From Oreocharis arfaki (Eukaryota; Chordata; Aves; Passeriformes; Paramythiidae), in assembly GCA_013398015.1 (NCBI GenBank), contig VZRR01011452.1, positions 14,500 through 78,499 on the forward strand: 64,000 nt of DNA. Reading direction: 5' to 3'. A program made the position numbers and the translations under genes. The notes beneath the pieces were generated by a model that saw nothing but the letters and a program-made list of their open reading frames with translations, was not told the origin of the DNA and searched no databases. Shown piece by piece: positions 31,851 through 42,592 of this stretch (position 1 is its first letter; the number at the start of each line of letters is the position of its first letter).

Positions 31851-34800
31851 GCCAACACCCACCACTTTATTTGACCATCTGTAGTATTGGACAATTTGCT
31901 TCATTGATCTGTTCTACAAAACCACCCTATCTAAAAGAGGAGACAGGACTTGGAGTGCTCCTGTGAAAGATCAGGGGGATCACAGAGCTGGGGAATGGCT
32001 CCCAGGATCGTCCTGCAGTGCGGAAAGGAGAGTGAGCTGGGCACTGACACGGCGGGAGGGAAAGGAGCCATTCCTTTCCAACATTCCTGGAGTGTTTCTC
32101 CATCCCTGGGGGTGGTGAGCCAGGCAGCTCAAGGCTAACAAACCCCAGCCTTGGCAGGGGATTGATGGGAGCTCTGGGACCTGTTAGCACAGAACAGTGA
32201 GGGGTGGAAATGTTGGGGGAAACTGAGCAGGAGCCTTGGAGAGCAAAGCACTGGAGGGTTAGGAGAGGTGTTTAATGACATGTTTTCTCCCCTGAACATC
32301 TTTGGTCAGAGGCTGGGACAACAAATATATTCAGGGGAGTGTGTGCCATTGCCTTTTTCTTGTGCTTTCCCCTCCGAACCTGTTTTTGCCCACTGCTGAA
32401 AAAACAGATTCTGTCTAAATGACCACTGAGCTGCATCTACCCTGGTGATTGTTTGGGAGCTTCAGAGTGAAACTCTTCAATTTATTCCATAGAGCAGCAT
32501 TTATTGCAGTTAAGGCTCCATCACCATTCAGCCTAGAGTAATTATTCCTGTCTTTACCCAAGAAAGCTCAGCAATCCATCTTGGCCAAGAGAAATCCACA
32601 TATTTTGAAAAAAGTGGACCTGTCAGAGCTCAAAGCCCTTACCTACAGCAAAATCCATGTTAATGTTGCAGAACAATCTATATGTGCTCGTGTGAATGCA
32701 TTACCTATTGATTAGAGATTTTGAAATAGTCGTGATGGAGGTGTTTAGAAAACTGATAATCGAACTTGTTCTAAAATAAAAAAAAATTAAACTTTATTAA
32801 ATTTCTTCATGGGCAATTAATTTCCTAACCAGTTGTTTGTTCTTACACATTATTTGCCATCAGCTCTACAAATACAGAGCTGCTGGGCTTCAAAAATTGC
32901 TTTTATATTCTCTGTAGGCACTGCTACCATGGAGCTGGTGCCATGGAAATGCTGGAGATGGACACAGCCCTCCAAGGTGCTTGGTCACTTAGGCCTTGGG
33001 AGGTCTGTGAGGAGAGAAGCCGAAACCAACGTGAACCTTTTTATTTCCTTCAATGTTTTTTTCCTTTGTTACATTTGTGATTTTTTATGTTTCTCCCCCA
33101 ACCCCCTGAAGTGGAACCTCAGCTGTTCCTCATATTAATTTGGTTTTCTGGCTTCACCAAACGCCTTTGTTGTCTCCAGCAGGGGAAATTCCACCCTTCT
33201 GCAGCCCCTTATGCTCATCTTTTCCTTAGCCTGGGAATTTTATAATTTCTATTTGTTGCTGTCTCGGTGGTCACATTGCTCATTCTTCTGCGCCAGTGTG
33301 CCTGGGTCTGCCAAGCCTGTTTGCAGCCCCTGGTTACACTGTGTTACTGCACTTACTAGCTTGTTCTGAGCCCAAATATATTAATTTTATTCTATCTAAT
33401 AGCAATTTACGGGTGTCACGTGCCTCTGCTTTGGCTGCACGGAGAGTGACTTTTACAGCTGCTGCTGTTTGTCAGAGAGACCACCCTGAAACGTCCCCAC
33501 AGCCACCGGAGCAGTTTCAGTTCACGTCATAAAATGAACCATATGGAAACCACATCTGTGCCTAAAACCCCCGAAGGCAGATTTCCAGAGTGAAAACTCA
33601 GCTCCACACACTCAGGGCTTCACCTCTGGAAGTTGTGAGCATAACCTGAGCAGGCTTTGGCCTCTCTATCAACCCCATGGAACAGTTTTGCATGTGGATA
33701 CAGGGTAGATCCCAAATGATTTGAGGGAGGTATCCACTGATCTTGTAAATGCAGACACAACCCAACAGATACAAAGCTTGCAATTTGCCTTCTATTAAAA
33801 AGCACTGACTACCAATCTAATGAAATACTTCTTTATTGTCCAGAAACAAAAAAGTACAATTTTAATTCACCCTTTGCAGTCCCAGAAGTTGTTATTTTCA
33901 TTATTTATTTTTTCTAAAACAATCACTTTGTTACCCAGACAAAAACAGGTGGAAAAACCTGTCCAGAATTATTTAAACTGATCTGTAAGAAACAACCTTT
34001 TTTCTTTGCTGTGCTGCCAGGTATGCCTGCTGTGCCAGGTACAAATAATCTGAATTTATTCCTTTAGCTGCTCTCTCAGGCCCCAGAACTTCATTATGGC
34101 TATAACCTCCAACTCTTACTATCTAAATTGCTAATTGTTTGGCTAATTCCTTTCTTAGGAAGTGGATGAAGATAAAGAAGCTCCTATCAGAGACTGCAAT
34201 GGGATAGAGAGCTCCAGTCAGTGATGTCAGAGGCCAGGATTTTTGGAGGAGAGGGGGGATGTGTACAGGGCTGCTCTGCTGTGAAAATATATTTAAGAAG
34301 GGGGAAAACACTTGTGCAGGCAGTGAGGAGTGAAGGGGAAGAAGTGAGAAAGAAAAAAAAGTGGACATGAAGATCAGAAATGAATGAGAGGGAAAAGATT
34401 TTCCAGGTGCTGGAGCAGAGTTTGCCCTTCATTTCATGGAATGTTTTTTCACCCCAGTGAAGGAGGAATTTAACCAGAGCCTGTGGAGAGGACCCTGGCA
34501 AGGACTAAATCCCACCCTGGAGTGGGGTTATCCTGCAGGATTGCAGCTCATGGGCACAGACAGGGGGAAAGTGGGAGGAGGAAGGAGGAACAGAGGTGAA
34601 ATATCGCAGACCAGCCAGGGCTCCCCATTCTCCACCCCCTCTGTGCTGCTTGGGAAGGATGCAGAGGAGCTGGCAGGGAAGGTGGGCTTTTAATTTATTT
34701 CTCACTGCCCAACCCTATTTTAATTGGCAATTAGTTGTGTTAATTTCCCCTAGATAAGTCAGTTTTGCCCATGAAGGTAATTGGTGAGTGATCTCCCCAC

Positions 34801-34986
34801 CTTTATCTTGACCCAGGGGTTTTTCATCTTATTTTCTTCCCAAAGCTTTGTTAAAGAGCAGCTGGGTGAGTGGCTGGCAGCACGGCTAAAACTGGACAGG
34901 CTCTCCACCGAAATAAAAGGCCCAGTTTGGGAAGCTGGGGAAAGTAAAAGTTGGTCCCTGCAAAAGATTTCTGCCGTACATTTCTG
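31851..34986. other. Unassigned sequence
   Basis: About 3.1 kb without a recognised gene. A GC-richer patch at 31940-32270 has overlapping open frames on both strands. A short CR1-like phrase (CTCCATCCCTGGGGGTGGTG at about 32098-32117) is too little to call. The parts 33540-34190 and 34700-34860 are AT-rich. Confidence 0.4.
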
Positions 34987-35330
34987 GGAGGAAGGGAGGT
35001 GGGAAGGAGGGAAGGAAGAAGGGAAGGAGGGAAGGAAGGAAGGAAGGAAAGAGGGAAGGAAGGAGGGAAGGAAAGAGGGAAGGAAGGAGGGAAGGAAAGA
35101 GGGAAGGAAGGAGGGAAGGAAAGAGGGAAGGAAGGAGGGAAGGAAAGAGGGAAGGAAGGAGGGAAGGAAAGAGGGAAGGAAGGAGGGAAGGAAAGAGGGA
35201 AGGAAGGAGGGAAGGAAAGAGGGAAGGAAGGAGGGAAGGAAAGAGGGAAGGAAGGAGGGAAGGAAGGAAGAAAGAAAGAAAGAAAGAAACAAAGAAACAA
35301 AGAAACATAGAAAGAAAGAAAGAGTCCTCC
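34987..35330. repeat. Purine minisatellite with 24-bp higher-order unit, flanked by (GAAA)n
   Basis: A GGAA-based tract. Positions 35001-35289 are an unbroken purine run. GAAAGAGGG recurs at 35047, 35071, 35095, 35119, 35143, 35167, 35191, 35215 and 35239, exactly every 24 bp, giving about nine tandem copies of a unit built from GGAAGGAGGGAA and GGAAAGAGGGAA halves. It then passes into GAAA/GAAAC repeats (35266-35325). Because 24 is a multiple of three, every frame stays open and repeats an eight-residue pattern, which explains the long open frames here on both strands. These are not genes. Confidence 0.97.
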
Positions 35331-37284
35331 CCAGGGAATTAAACTATTTGCCTGGTACAATTTGTGAAGAAATAGCTGTCTGAAATATTAAGCCTTCCCT
35401 TTATTGCTGATACTTTGTTTTCATCAGCTTTACAAACCCACAATGTCCTCTTGCCTTTTCCAAGGTTTCTCCAGGAATTGCTGTCGGTGACCCTCAGCCT
35501 GACCCTGGCTCCCAGAGCCGAGTCTCTGCCAAACCACGTGGCATCCTGAATTTAACTTTGACTAATTCCTGTCACTGAGAGATTTTATGATGCTGTGGCC
35601 TGCAGGTGACACTTCATTCAATTCTGTCCCTGTCCCTTTCTTTCCAACACTTGTCCTTCCTCAAAATGGAGAGCATGAGCACAAATTGGAAGTGAAAGTT
35701 TCATGTAACTACTCAGTGTTTTACACCCTGGATTTTCTTGTTGGAGTGGTACAAGGGCAGAGAACTACTCATGTTTTTTTGCAGAAAACTACGGAGGCTG
35801 CAATATTTAAAGCTGCTTATGAGCCTGGGCAAACTTTGTGTCTTCTTTTCTTGTTTCTTTTTACTAACTTAATCTTTTTTTTTTTTTTTTCCCACGGAAA
35901 ACACATCAGTGCAGCCAGTTAATGCAGAGTGTTCATTTAAACGGTGCCAGAAATGATTTCTCCAACAATGAGTCAGAACCACACAGCTCTTAAAATCCGA
36001 GCACGTAGGCTTTGTTCTTCTCTACCTTCCCAGGCTTAGGAGCAAATGTAAACTGCACTTTTAGATGTTAAAACATGATTGGTACATAATGCAGTCTTTT
36101 CATTCAATTCAATAGCTGCAAGACAAGAAATGGGTTCTTCAAAAGAATGTAAAGGGGGGGAAAAAAATCACAGGGCATTTCAGCCGTACTTTAATAGACT
36201 TAAGATAATACAAGTACTTGAAACAACCCCAGGGGAAGCTTGGTAGGAGCAAAATGAGCAAAATAAAATAAATAAATAAAGCATAGGAGCAAAACCTACA
36301 CGTTTTACATTAGATTCTTAGGAAGATCTCTTCTTTTTTTAAAAAGGATTTTTTTTTTCAAGTATATCCCTCTAATTTTCTATTCGGTTTTTAAATATGC
36401 CTATTAAGAGAATATATTGAGCTATTTCTCTGGCTGTATTTGCTGTTCCTTCTAATCTATTAGTAGCCAAAAGGCAAAAGTACCAGTGCTTAATTATCTT
36501 GCTGGTAGTGTGGATGGAGCCAGCTGAACTTAAAAGACAGGAATTGTTGATTTAAGCATTGCTGTTATTTTAATACAGCCATTTAAGCTATTTTAAGAAT
36601 AGTGTAATAGGTGTTTAAATGTTAATGCTTCATTCCTCCTTTACAATTAATTTGGCATAGTGTCCCTGATGAATGAATTATTAGGTAAAACTAATATACT
36701 CAAGCAATAATATCAGGCACTTTCTCAATTAAGAGGGGCATCTATTTGTTTTCTCCAGAAAAAGTGAGAAAAATCCTATTGGTAAGGATGAACCTATTTC
36801 CTTCAATTTAACTTTTAATAAATCAAGTCACATCAGCTAAGAATTTTCTCCAATTGATTCTTTTTTTAGATACCGAAGTTATTGTGGATTAAGAGAACAG
36901 TAAAATTGTATTTTGGTTCTTCTGAGTGGAAATTAGGAGCAAATGTGAGGGACAATAACAACAGATCCAGTAATGCGTGTTTGTGGTTGACTTTGTAAGA
37001 GTTTCTCCTGCTGAGAATGCAAGAGCAAGGTGCTTCGTAAGACCAGTAATTTCTGCTGGGTTAAGGCCTACGGAAGGAAGGGAGGGAAATAGGGAATGGA
37101 ATGGTAGTGGGCTCAAAGCTGTGAAGATAAGTCACAAAAGGCAGAGAGATTTCTCAAAAAAAAAAATAGTTTTCATGACAAACTTCTCAGACTGCAGAGC
37201 AGCTCACTTGGATCTTGAAAGGCACCAAAGTCTCTCCACAACCTGTTCAAATATTTAAATGTGATAGGTTGGGGTTTTTTTACT
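35331..37284. other. Unassigned sequence with AT-rich blocks
   Basis: No gene recognised. A T-run lies at 35874-35891 and an AAATAAAT run at 36263-36281. The stretch 36360-36880 is AT-rich and non-repetitive with few open frames, and has the texture of a conserved non-coding block. Confidence 0.4.
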
Positions 37285-37505
37285 TTAGTCCCAGATGGAC
37301 TTTAAAGCCCACCCAGTGCCACCCCNCCTCTGGCAGTGGGAAGCCATTCCCCGTGTCCTGTCACTCCATCCCTTGTAAATTATCTCTCTCCACATTTCCT
37401 GTTGGCTCCTTCAGGCACTGGAATGTCACAATGAGGTCGCCCCAAAGCTTCTCCTCTCCAGGCTGAACATTCCCAAATCTTCCAGCCTTTCCTCTGGTCT
37501 ATCCC
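37285..37505 (-). mobile_element. CR1 LINE 3' end with internal loss at an N
   Basis: Antisense CR1. ATGGACTTTAAAGCCCACCC and AGTGCCACCCC lead to a single N at 37326. The sequence resumes with CTCTGGCAGTGGGAAGCCAT, about 170 bp further into the element when compared with the copy at 56322-56745. It continues through TGTCCTGTCACTCCATCCCT, TCCTTCAGGCACTGGAATGT and GCTTCTCCTCTCCAGGCTGA. The jump at the N suggests a collapsed or clipped assembly join, or a true deletion. Confidence 0.92.
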
Positions 37506-38799
37506 TCTGATCATCAACTCCAGCCCCTCTGGAGCAGTAACCCATTCTTCTTCCATGTAGCTCTTGACTGGTCAACCAGAAACTTTCAGTTTGGATAGAA
37601 AAGTGAGGCAAAACTGCTTTCTTCCACGGCAGTTACAGGATCAGGGTCTAAATATTTGCATTTGCCTTGTAAAGTTTGCCATGTCACATAAATAAATGAG
37701 CACACTACTGAAAATTAAATGTTATGTTGCAACTAATTCATTTGCAATCATTTAGCACTCGCTAGATTTTACACTAATTGCTCTATGAGATTAATGAATT
37801 TACAGAGCTCTTTGGGTCTCACATTTCTTGGCAAAGCACGTTGCAAGGAGCCAATGAAAGTGGCTCACAAGCTGCATCTGACATGAGACATCTTCCAAAC
37901 CTCTGCCTAGAGACAGTGAATGCCATGCACTTGAGTTTTCCATGAGTGGGCTGCCTCCAGTGTAAAAAAGTCAACCCAGAATTGTTTACTTTTTTTGAAT
38001 TTTCTCGGGTTTCTTGTTATTATTTTATTGGATGACTCAAGGAGAGTCAGCATATAGATTTTTAGGTATGTGCTGTCTTTCTCCCATTATCAGGGTGGAG
38101 TGCTGGCTTTTTGGAGAATATATTTTAACAGATCTGTTCATGACCAGAAACCCTGAACTTTAAAAATTAGAGGTTAAAGTCCATCTGGTAGAAAAATGAA
38201 TGATTATATATTCAAAAGAAAAGACTGTTAGCCTAAGTTGGAATTCTCTGACTCTTGTTTTCACACAGAGATCATTGATATTTATAGAAGTAACACATAC
38301 AACCACACATATCCCTGAAATTCATGGCTAAATTGAGATCACTGGTTTTATTTCCATTGGAGCTTTTCTGCTGAAGTCACTTGGGATTCATGCTAAGAAA
38401 AAGAGCTGTGGGGAGATGTAAGTTGTATTTAATGTGTGTGTGTGCATGGTGCACCAGGAGTTTTGTAATCAGAACAGCAGCATGTGGGCAAAAGCTTTGT
38501 CTGCTGGGTAGTCAGAATTTCCAAAAGGAAAAGAATATTTGTTTAGGGAAGACTTGTCATAATGGGGTGTGTGGAGTTGTTTATTCCTTGCCCATTTGAA
38601 TGCAATCTTTCATGGCAAATATTACTTTCCAAGCTAAATTTCCCTGATTTCTGCTTCAGTACTTATGCGTGCTGACTCCAAAGTCACAGAAGCATTTTTT
38701 TCTCCCAGGCTCAATGAAATTAATTTCTTCCATGTAGTTTCATATTTTTAACACAATTAATGTGTTCTGAACCAATTATTAACAGGCAGACGGTGCCTT
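37506..38799. other. Unassigned sequence; candidate conserved block
   Basis: The part 37690-37870 is AT-rich and non-repetitive, with motifs such as TTTGCAATCATTTAGC and ACACTAATTGCTC, typical in style of conserved developmental enhancers. No gene or transposon recognised. Confidence 0.4.
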
Positions 38800-38930
38800 C
38801 ATCTTGGGGCTTGGAGCAACCAAGGGAGGTGTCCCTGCACACGGCAGGGGGTGGAACAAGATGATCCAGAATGTTCCTTCCAACATCTGGGAAACCATTC
38901 TGGGATTCTGTGATTCCATGATGATGCACA
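38800..38930 (+). mobile_element. CR1 LINE 3' end fragment
   Basis: Sense CR1: GGGGCTTGGAGCAACCAAGG, GTGTCCCTGCACACGGCAGG, TGATCCAGAATGTTCCTTCC, and the tail CCATTCTGGGATTCTGTGAT plus TCCATGATG, showing more than one octamer. Confidence 0.92.
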
Positions 38931-39299
38931 CTGTATTTTTATCTAAATCCTCCATAGCTTCCATTGTAATTGCCCTTTCACTTTTCCTTGTAGGTTGTTG
39001 GCTTTTTTGGGAATAGAGGCTGTAAGGGTGGCTTTGCCTCCAGGAGATGACAGTGCATGTAGGGGATTTACAGCAACGTGTCACCTCTAATCATCAGGTC
39101 CTTTAGATAAAGAGGAGTTAAGCAATGTCTAATTAAAAGCTGGGAATGAAGGCCTTAAGATGCAAAGAGAGGACTATAGCTTATCATTCTGCATGCAGTT
39201 TAAATGACTGGCTCTGCACTGAAATGCTCCTGAAAGCTGTTTTACACTGAGTTTCCATAAAAATCAGTAGTTTTCTCTCTGTTTTACTCTACTTTCTAG

Positions 39300-39377
39300 C
39301 AGAAGACGCTGACAGCTGAATGGCTTCATTCTTCCTGCCCCTCACCCTGCTCACATCCCTGGCTGCTGCTTTGAAAG
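39300..39377 (+). other. Possible small exon encoding a signal peptide (unproven)
   Basis: A pyrimidine-rich tract with acceptor (TTTTACTCTACTTTCTAG, ending at 39299) is followed by 20 untranslated bases and an ATG at 39320. The frame reads MASFFLPLTLLTSLAAALK and reaches a donor-like G|GTATTT at 39377/39378. This leaves a phase-1 end, which is common for signal-peptide exons. The peptide has a hydrophobic core and small residues near its end, as a signal sequence would. Without splicing, a stop follows seven codons after the AAA codon. The ATG context is weak (T at -3, G at +4). I do not recognise a gene, and no partner exon is visible nearby. It may be chance. Confidence 0.25.
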
Positions 39378-40019
39378 GTATTTTCATTTATTATTGACTT
39401 CCGATTCGATATTAATTTGCAACAGAAAGAGCTGATCAAAATCGTATCGAGGGAAGACTACTCCTGTCTCAGTGCAGTGTCCTGTTGCTATGGGAACTGG
39501 GAGGACCTGAGGTCTACAGAATTACCAAAGTCTAGAATAATTCTGGATGTTGTCTGATGTTAGATATGTCTACGTGCATGAATACACAGCCACAGACACA
39601 CAGGCACAGACAGAAAATATCCACATCTAAGAGTTGCTGGCCATGATGTGAAAGGAAGACACTCCTGGTTGTCACATGCTGCACAAACAACGGGCATTTC
39701 TCATGTCTTTTCAACTCTTTCTCATTGCAGAGCCCTAAAATCTGGAGAAAGTCTGCAATGATTCCATGTACACCAGGCAGGACCAGGATTTCATCTCGAG
39801 AATCCTGCGGCTCATGCTTTATCTCACTTCCAGCTGTTCTGCACCAGACAGCATTGAGAGATGTAGAAAGTGGCCTAAAGTGACAGAATCCCCCAGAATT
39901 CTGGGATCATCATAAAAAGAAGAACCTCTGTGTTCTGGAGCATGTCAAATCAGGGCAAGTTGTTTGAAATTCATTCAGGTCCCTGCTGCACTTCCACATT
40001 CTGTGTTTCACCTGCTGGG
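39378..40019. other. Unassigned sequence
   Basis: No gene or repeat recognised. A short CA-rich patch lies at about 39585-39612. Confidence 0.4.
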
Positions 40020-40175
40020 GATTCATGGAATCGCAGGATCATCGAGGGTGGAAAACACCCCTGAGATCATCCAGCCCAACCAGCCATCAAACCAGCCCCA
40101 CCACCACGGTCACCCCTAACCCATGTCCTCAAGTGCCGCATTCACACGTTTGTTGAACGCTTTCAGGGATGGTAT
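40020..40175 (-). mobile_element. CR1 LINE 3' end fragment, alternative subfamily
   Basis: Antisense CR1: ATTCATGGAATCGCAGGATC, ATCGAGGGTGGAAAACACCC, GAGATCATCCAGCCCAACCA, then CACCCCTAACCCATGTCCTC and a short downstream part. It is the same type as the longer copy at 58385-58675. Confidence 0.88.
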
Positions 40176-40525
40176 GAGTTAGATCAAAGTGTTTTCTGAT
40201 CTTTACCTGCTCAAACAATTAATGCAAAAGGCCTTGGGGTTGGAAGGACCATTGGAGTCACCCACCTCAGGGCCAGAAGGGAAGATTTATCTCTCTCCTT
40301 AGGATCAAGCTCCTATAGATACACAACCATGCCCATCTCTTGCACGATTTGTATGGAATTCTTTCCCCCCACTCCATCTTTCCACTCTTCATCCTCTTTG
40401 TGTGCCGGGGGCTGTAAGCTGGGTGTGGGGACAGTGACGGTGTCTGTGTTTTGAGGCAGATGATGCCCTGAGGTTTGGTTGTTATGCAGTTCTGATAATC
40501 ACAGTAACTGTGAAATACAAACAAT

Positions 40526-40620
40526 ACCAGAGTGGGTTGGGTTGGAAGGAACCTTAAGGATCATCTTTTTCCACCCTCCCACCATGGGCAGGGCACCTTC
40601 CCCTAGCCCAGGTTGCTCAG
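40526..40620 (-). mobile_element. CR1 LINE 3' end fragment, short
   Basis: Antisense CR1: ACCAGAGTGGGTTGGGTTGG, AAGGAACCTTAAGGATCATC, CACCATGGGCAGGGCACCTT, then CCCAGGTTGCTCAGAAA. Confidence 0.9.
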
Positions 40621-41309
40621 AAATGATGTAGGTATGATGTACACCAGTGAGGAACTTATTCAGTTTAGGTCATATTTTGCCATTTTTTCCATCACTGTTT
40701 CTCATGGCTGCTGGTATCATGGCTATTATTTTTGTTAGGTTTCAAAATTTTACTGATTATCGTACCTTCCTCTTAATTATGAACATTAGTGTCATTAGTA
40801 CAGCAGCACTTACAGTGACATGAGGTCAGTGACAAGCTCTCCAGCTGTTGTTCCCTAAAAATAGTAATAATCAATTCACTGAAAATTCTGAGCAGAAAAG
40901 CCATTAATATTACTGAGTAGAGGAATAAAATTATGTTTATTTGAAGTTTTAACTGAATTTTTCCTTTCAGTCACATCCCGCTCACACATTTGGCTGGCAT
41001 TTATTTTGCTGTTTATTTTGCAGTGATATGAGCAAACAAAACACGCCTCAGTCAGTCAGTGAGGCAATGAAACTTAATTGAGGAGTGCTTGCACCTCACT
41101 GCATTGCCAAAGGATTAACTTTTCATAACCTGACAGGCAGAAAGACATTAATGTTGTCAAAACCTGTTTCTCAGATCTGAGTGAGTGTAAAATATTGGTA
41201 TTTTCTTCTTCCAAGGCACCAAAGACTTCCAGTGAAATCGAGCACTTGAATTGGTCATAATCCTGTCCTGTTCTCTGATTGGGTGGGAGATGGTTTGGAT
41301 GTGAACTGA

Positions 41310-42060
41310 TGAGGGAGACAGTAAAGAACAATTCCCTCGGGACTTTGGGATGTATCTCATCAGGTCCCACAGGTTTAGGGATGTTCCAGCTCCTCAGGTG
41401 CTCATGAACCTGATCTTTACTTACTGTGGGAGGGGCTTTGTTCTCCCAGCCCCCTTCCTGCTGTCCAGCCACTCCAGAGGTGGGGGAACACAGACATTGA
41501 AGACTGAAACACAGAATTTGTTGAGCTCCTCATGCATTTTTTACCAGGTTCTGAGCCTTGTTTATCAAGGGGTAACACCTTCTTTCACCTTCCTTTCCTG
41601 GTTACCAGACCTGAAGAAGCCCTTCCTGTTATTCCTTGTGTCCCTTGCCAGGTTCAGTTCCAGCTTCGCCTTCCTCGCCCCTTCCCTACACACCCAAATT
41701 CCATCCCTAGGCTCTTCCCAGGCCACCTGTCCGTGTTCCCACTGCCTGTGCATCTCCTCCTGTCCCTTTAGTCCCACCAGCAGATCCCTTCTCAGCCATC
41801 CTGGGCTCCTGCCTTCCTTGCCCCATTTCTTGCTCCTGGGGCTCACTGGCTCTGGCGTTCCATGGAAGATTTCCCTCAAGATCTGCCAGCTCTGTTCTGC
41901 TCCCCTGTCCCTGAGGACAGCATCCCAGGGGATTACATTCACCATCTCCTCGAAGAGCTGAAGTCTGTTTTCCTGAAGTTCAGGGGCCTGACTTCACTCC
42001 TTACCTGCCCCCTATCCCCCAGGAAGGTGAGCTCCTGCACAGTGCATGGTGGCTGCCTCC
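41310..42060 (-). mobile_element. CR1 LINE ORF2 relic (post-endonuclease linker to start of reverse transcriptase)
   Basis: Minus-strand frames carry, in order from high to low coordinate: a degraded GQVRSEVRPLNFRKT segment (about 42010-41965); PWDAVLRDRGAEQSWQILRE (about 41930-41870); the basic RSPGWLRRDLLVGLK block (about 41820-41770); HRQWEHGQVAWEE and KAKLELNLARDTRNNRKGF (about 41750-41610); and finally DQVHEHLRSWN and VGPDEIHPKVPREL (about 41415-41325). These are known CR1 ORF2 segments between endonuclease and reverse transcriptase. The frame is open over long parts, which is why opposite-strand frames are also long. CR1 similarity stops near 41310, before the catalytic motifs, so the copy is inactive. 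Confidence 0.85.
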
Positions 42061-42411
42061 AGGCTCCATGGATGGATAACATTGGATTATTGGATTGATA
42101 ATATTGGATTATTGACAATTATGATGCCCAGAGAACTCTGTGTACAGAGCTTCACAAGCAGGCATGGAGTCAGTTAATTTAAAACACAGAGGGGAGTGCA
42201 AACACACCTGAAGTTACACAGTGGTTTTAAACAAGAGGGGACTTTAAAGCTTTAAAAACTTCCAGGGAGTTCTCAAATTGCACCGAGATAACTACTTCTA
42301 TTTAAATTTCGTAATTAGCTTTTTGCTGGACCTTTTGTTAAAAAAAAAATACAGTTAATTTAAATTCTTAGGAATGCCCTCAAAACGTTCTAAGACAAAA
42401 CTGAAGTTAGA

Positions 42412-42592
42412 ATCCTCCAACCACCAAGGTTGGAAGAGACTTTTAACTTCATCCAGTCCAGCCATCAATCCAGCACTGCCACTGAGGCCCCTGGATCACT
42501 GAACACATCACTCAGTGCCAGACCCAGATGCCTCTTAAGCACTGCAGGGACGGGGAGTCCTGCGGGCCCCCAGCTTTCCCAGGGGTGACTGC
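42412..42592 (-). mobile_element. CR1 LINE 3' end fragment, alternative subfamily
   Basis: Antisense: AATCCTCCAACCACCAAGGT, TGGAAGAGACTTTTAACTTC, ATCCAGTCCAGCCATCAATC, then CACTGCCACTGAGGCCCCTG and CAGGGACGGGGAGTCCTGCG. It is a diverged copy. Confidence 0.82.

Noticed and set aside
34781..35383. 200-codon frame and several other long frames on both strands
   Set aside because: They are translations of the 24-bp purine minisatellite; the repeat length keeps every frame open.
40222..40262. GGGTTGGAAGGACCATTGGAGTC, possibly another CR1 tail
   Set aside because: Only about 40 bp match loosely, and no neighbouring CR1 block follows; too little to call.
41350..41961. 203-codon plus-strand open frame
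   Set aside because: It is the antisense shadow of the CR1 ORF2 relic on the minus strand, whose motifs are recognisable.
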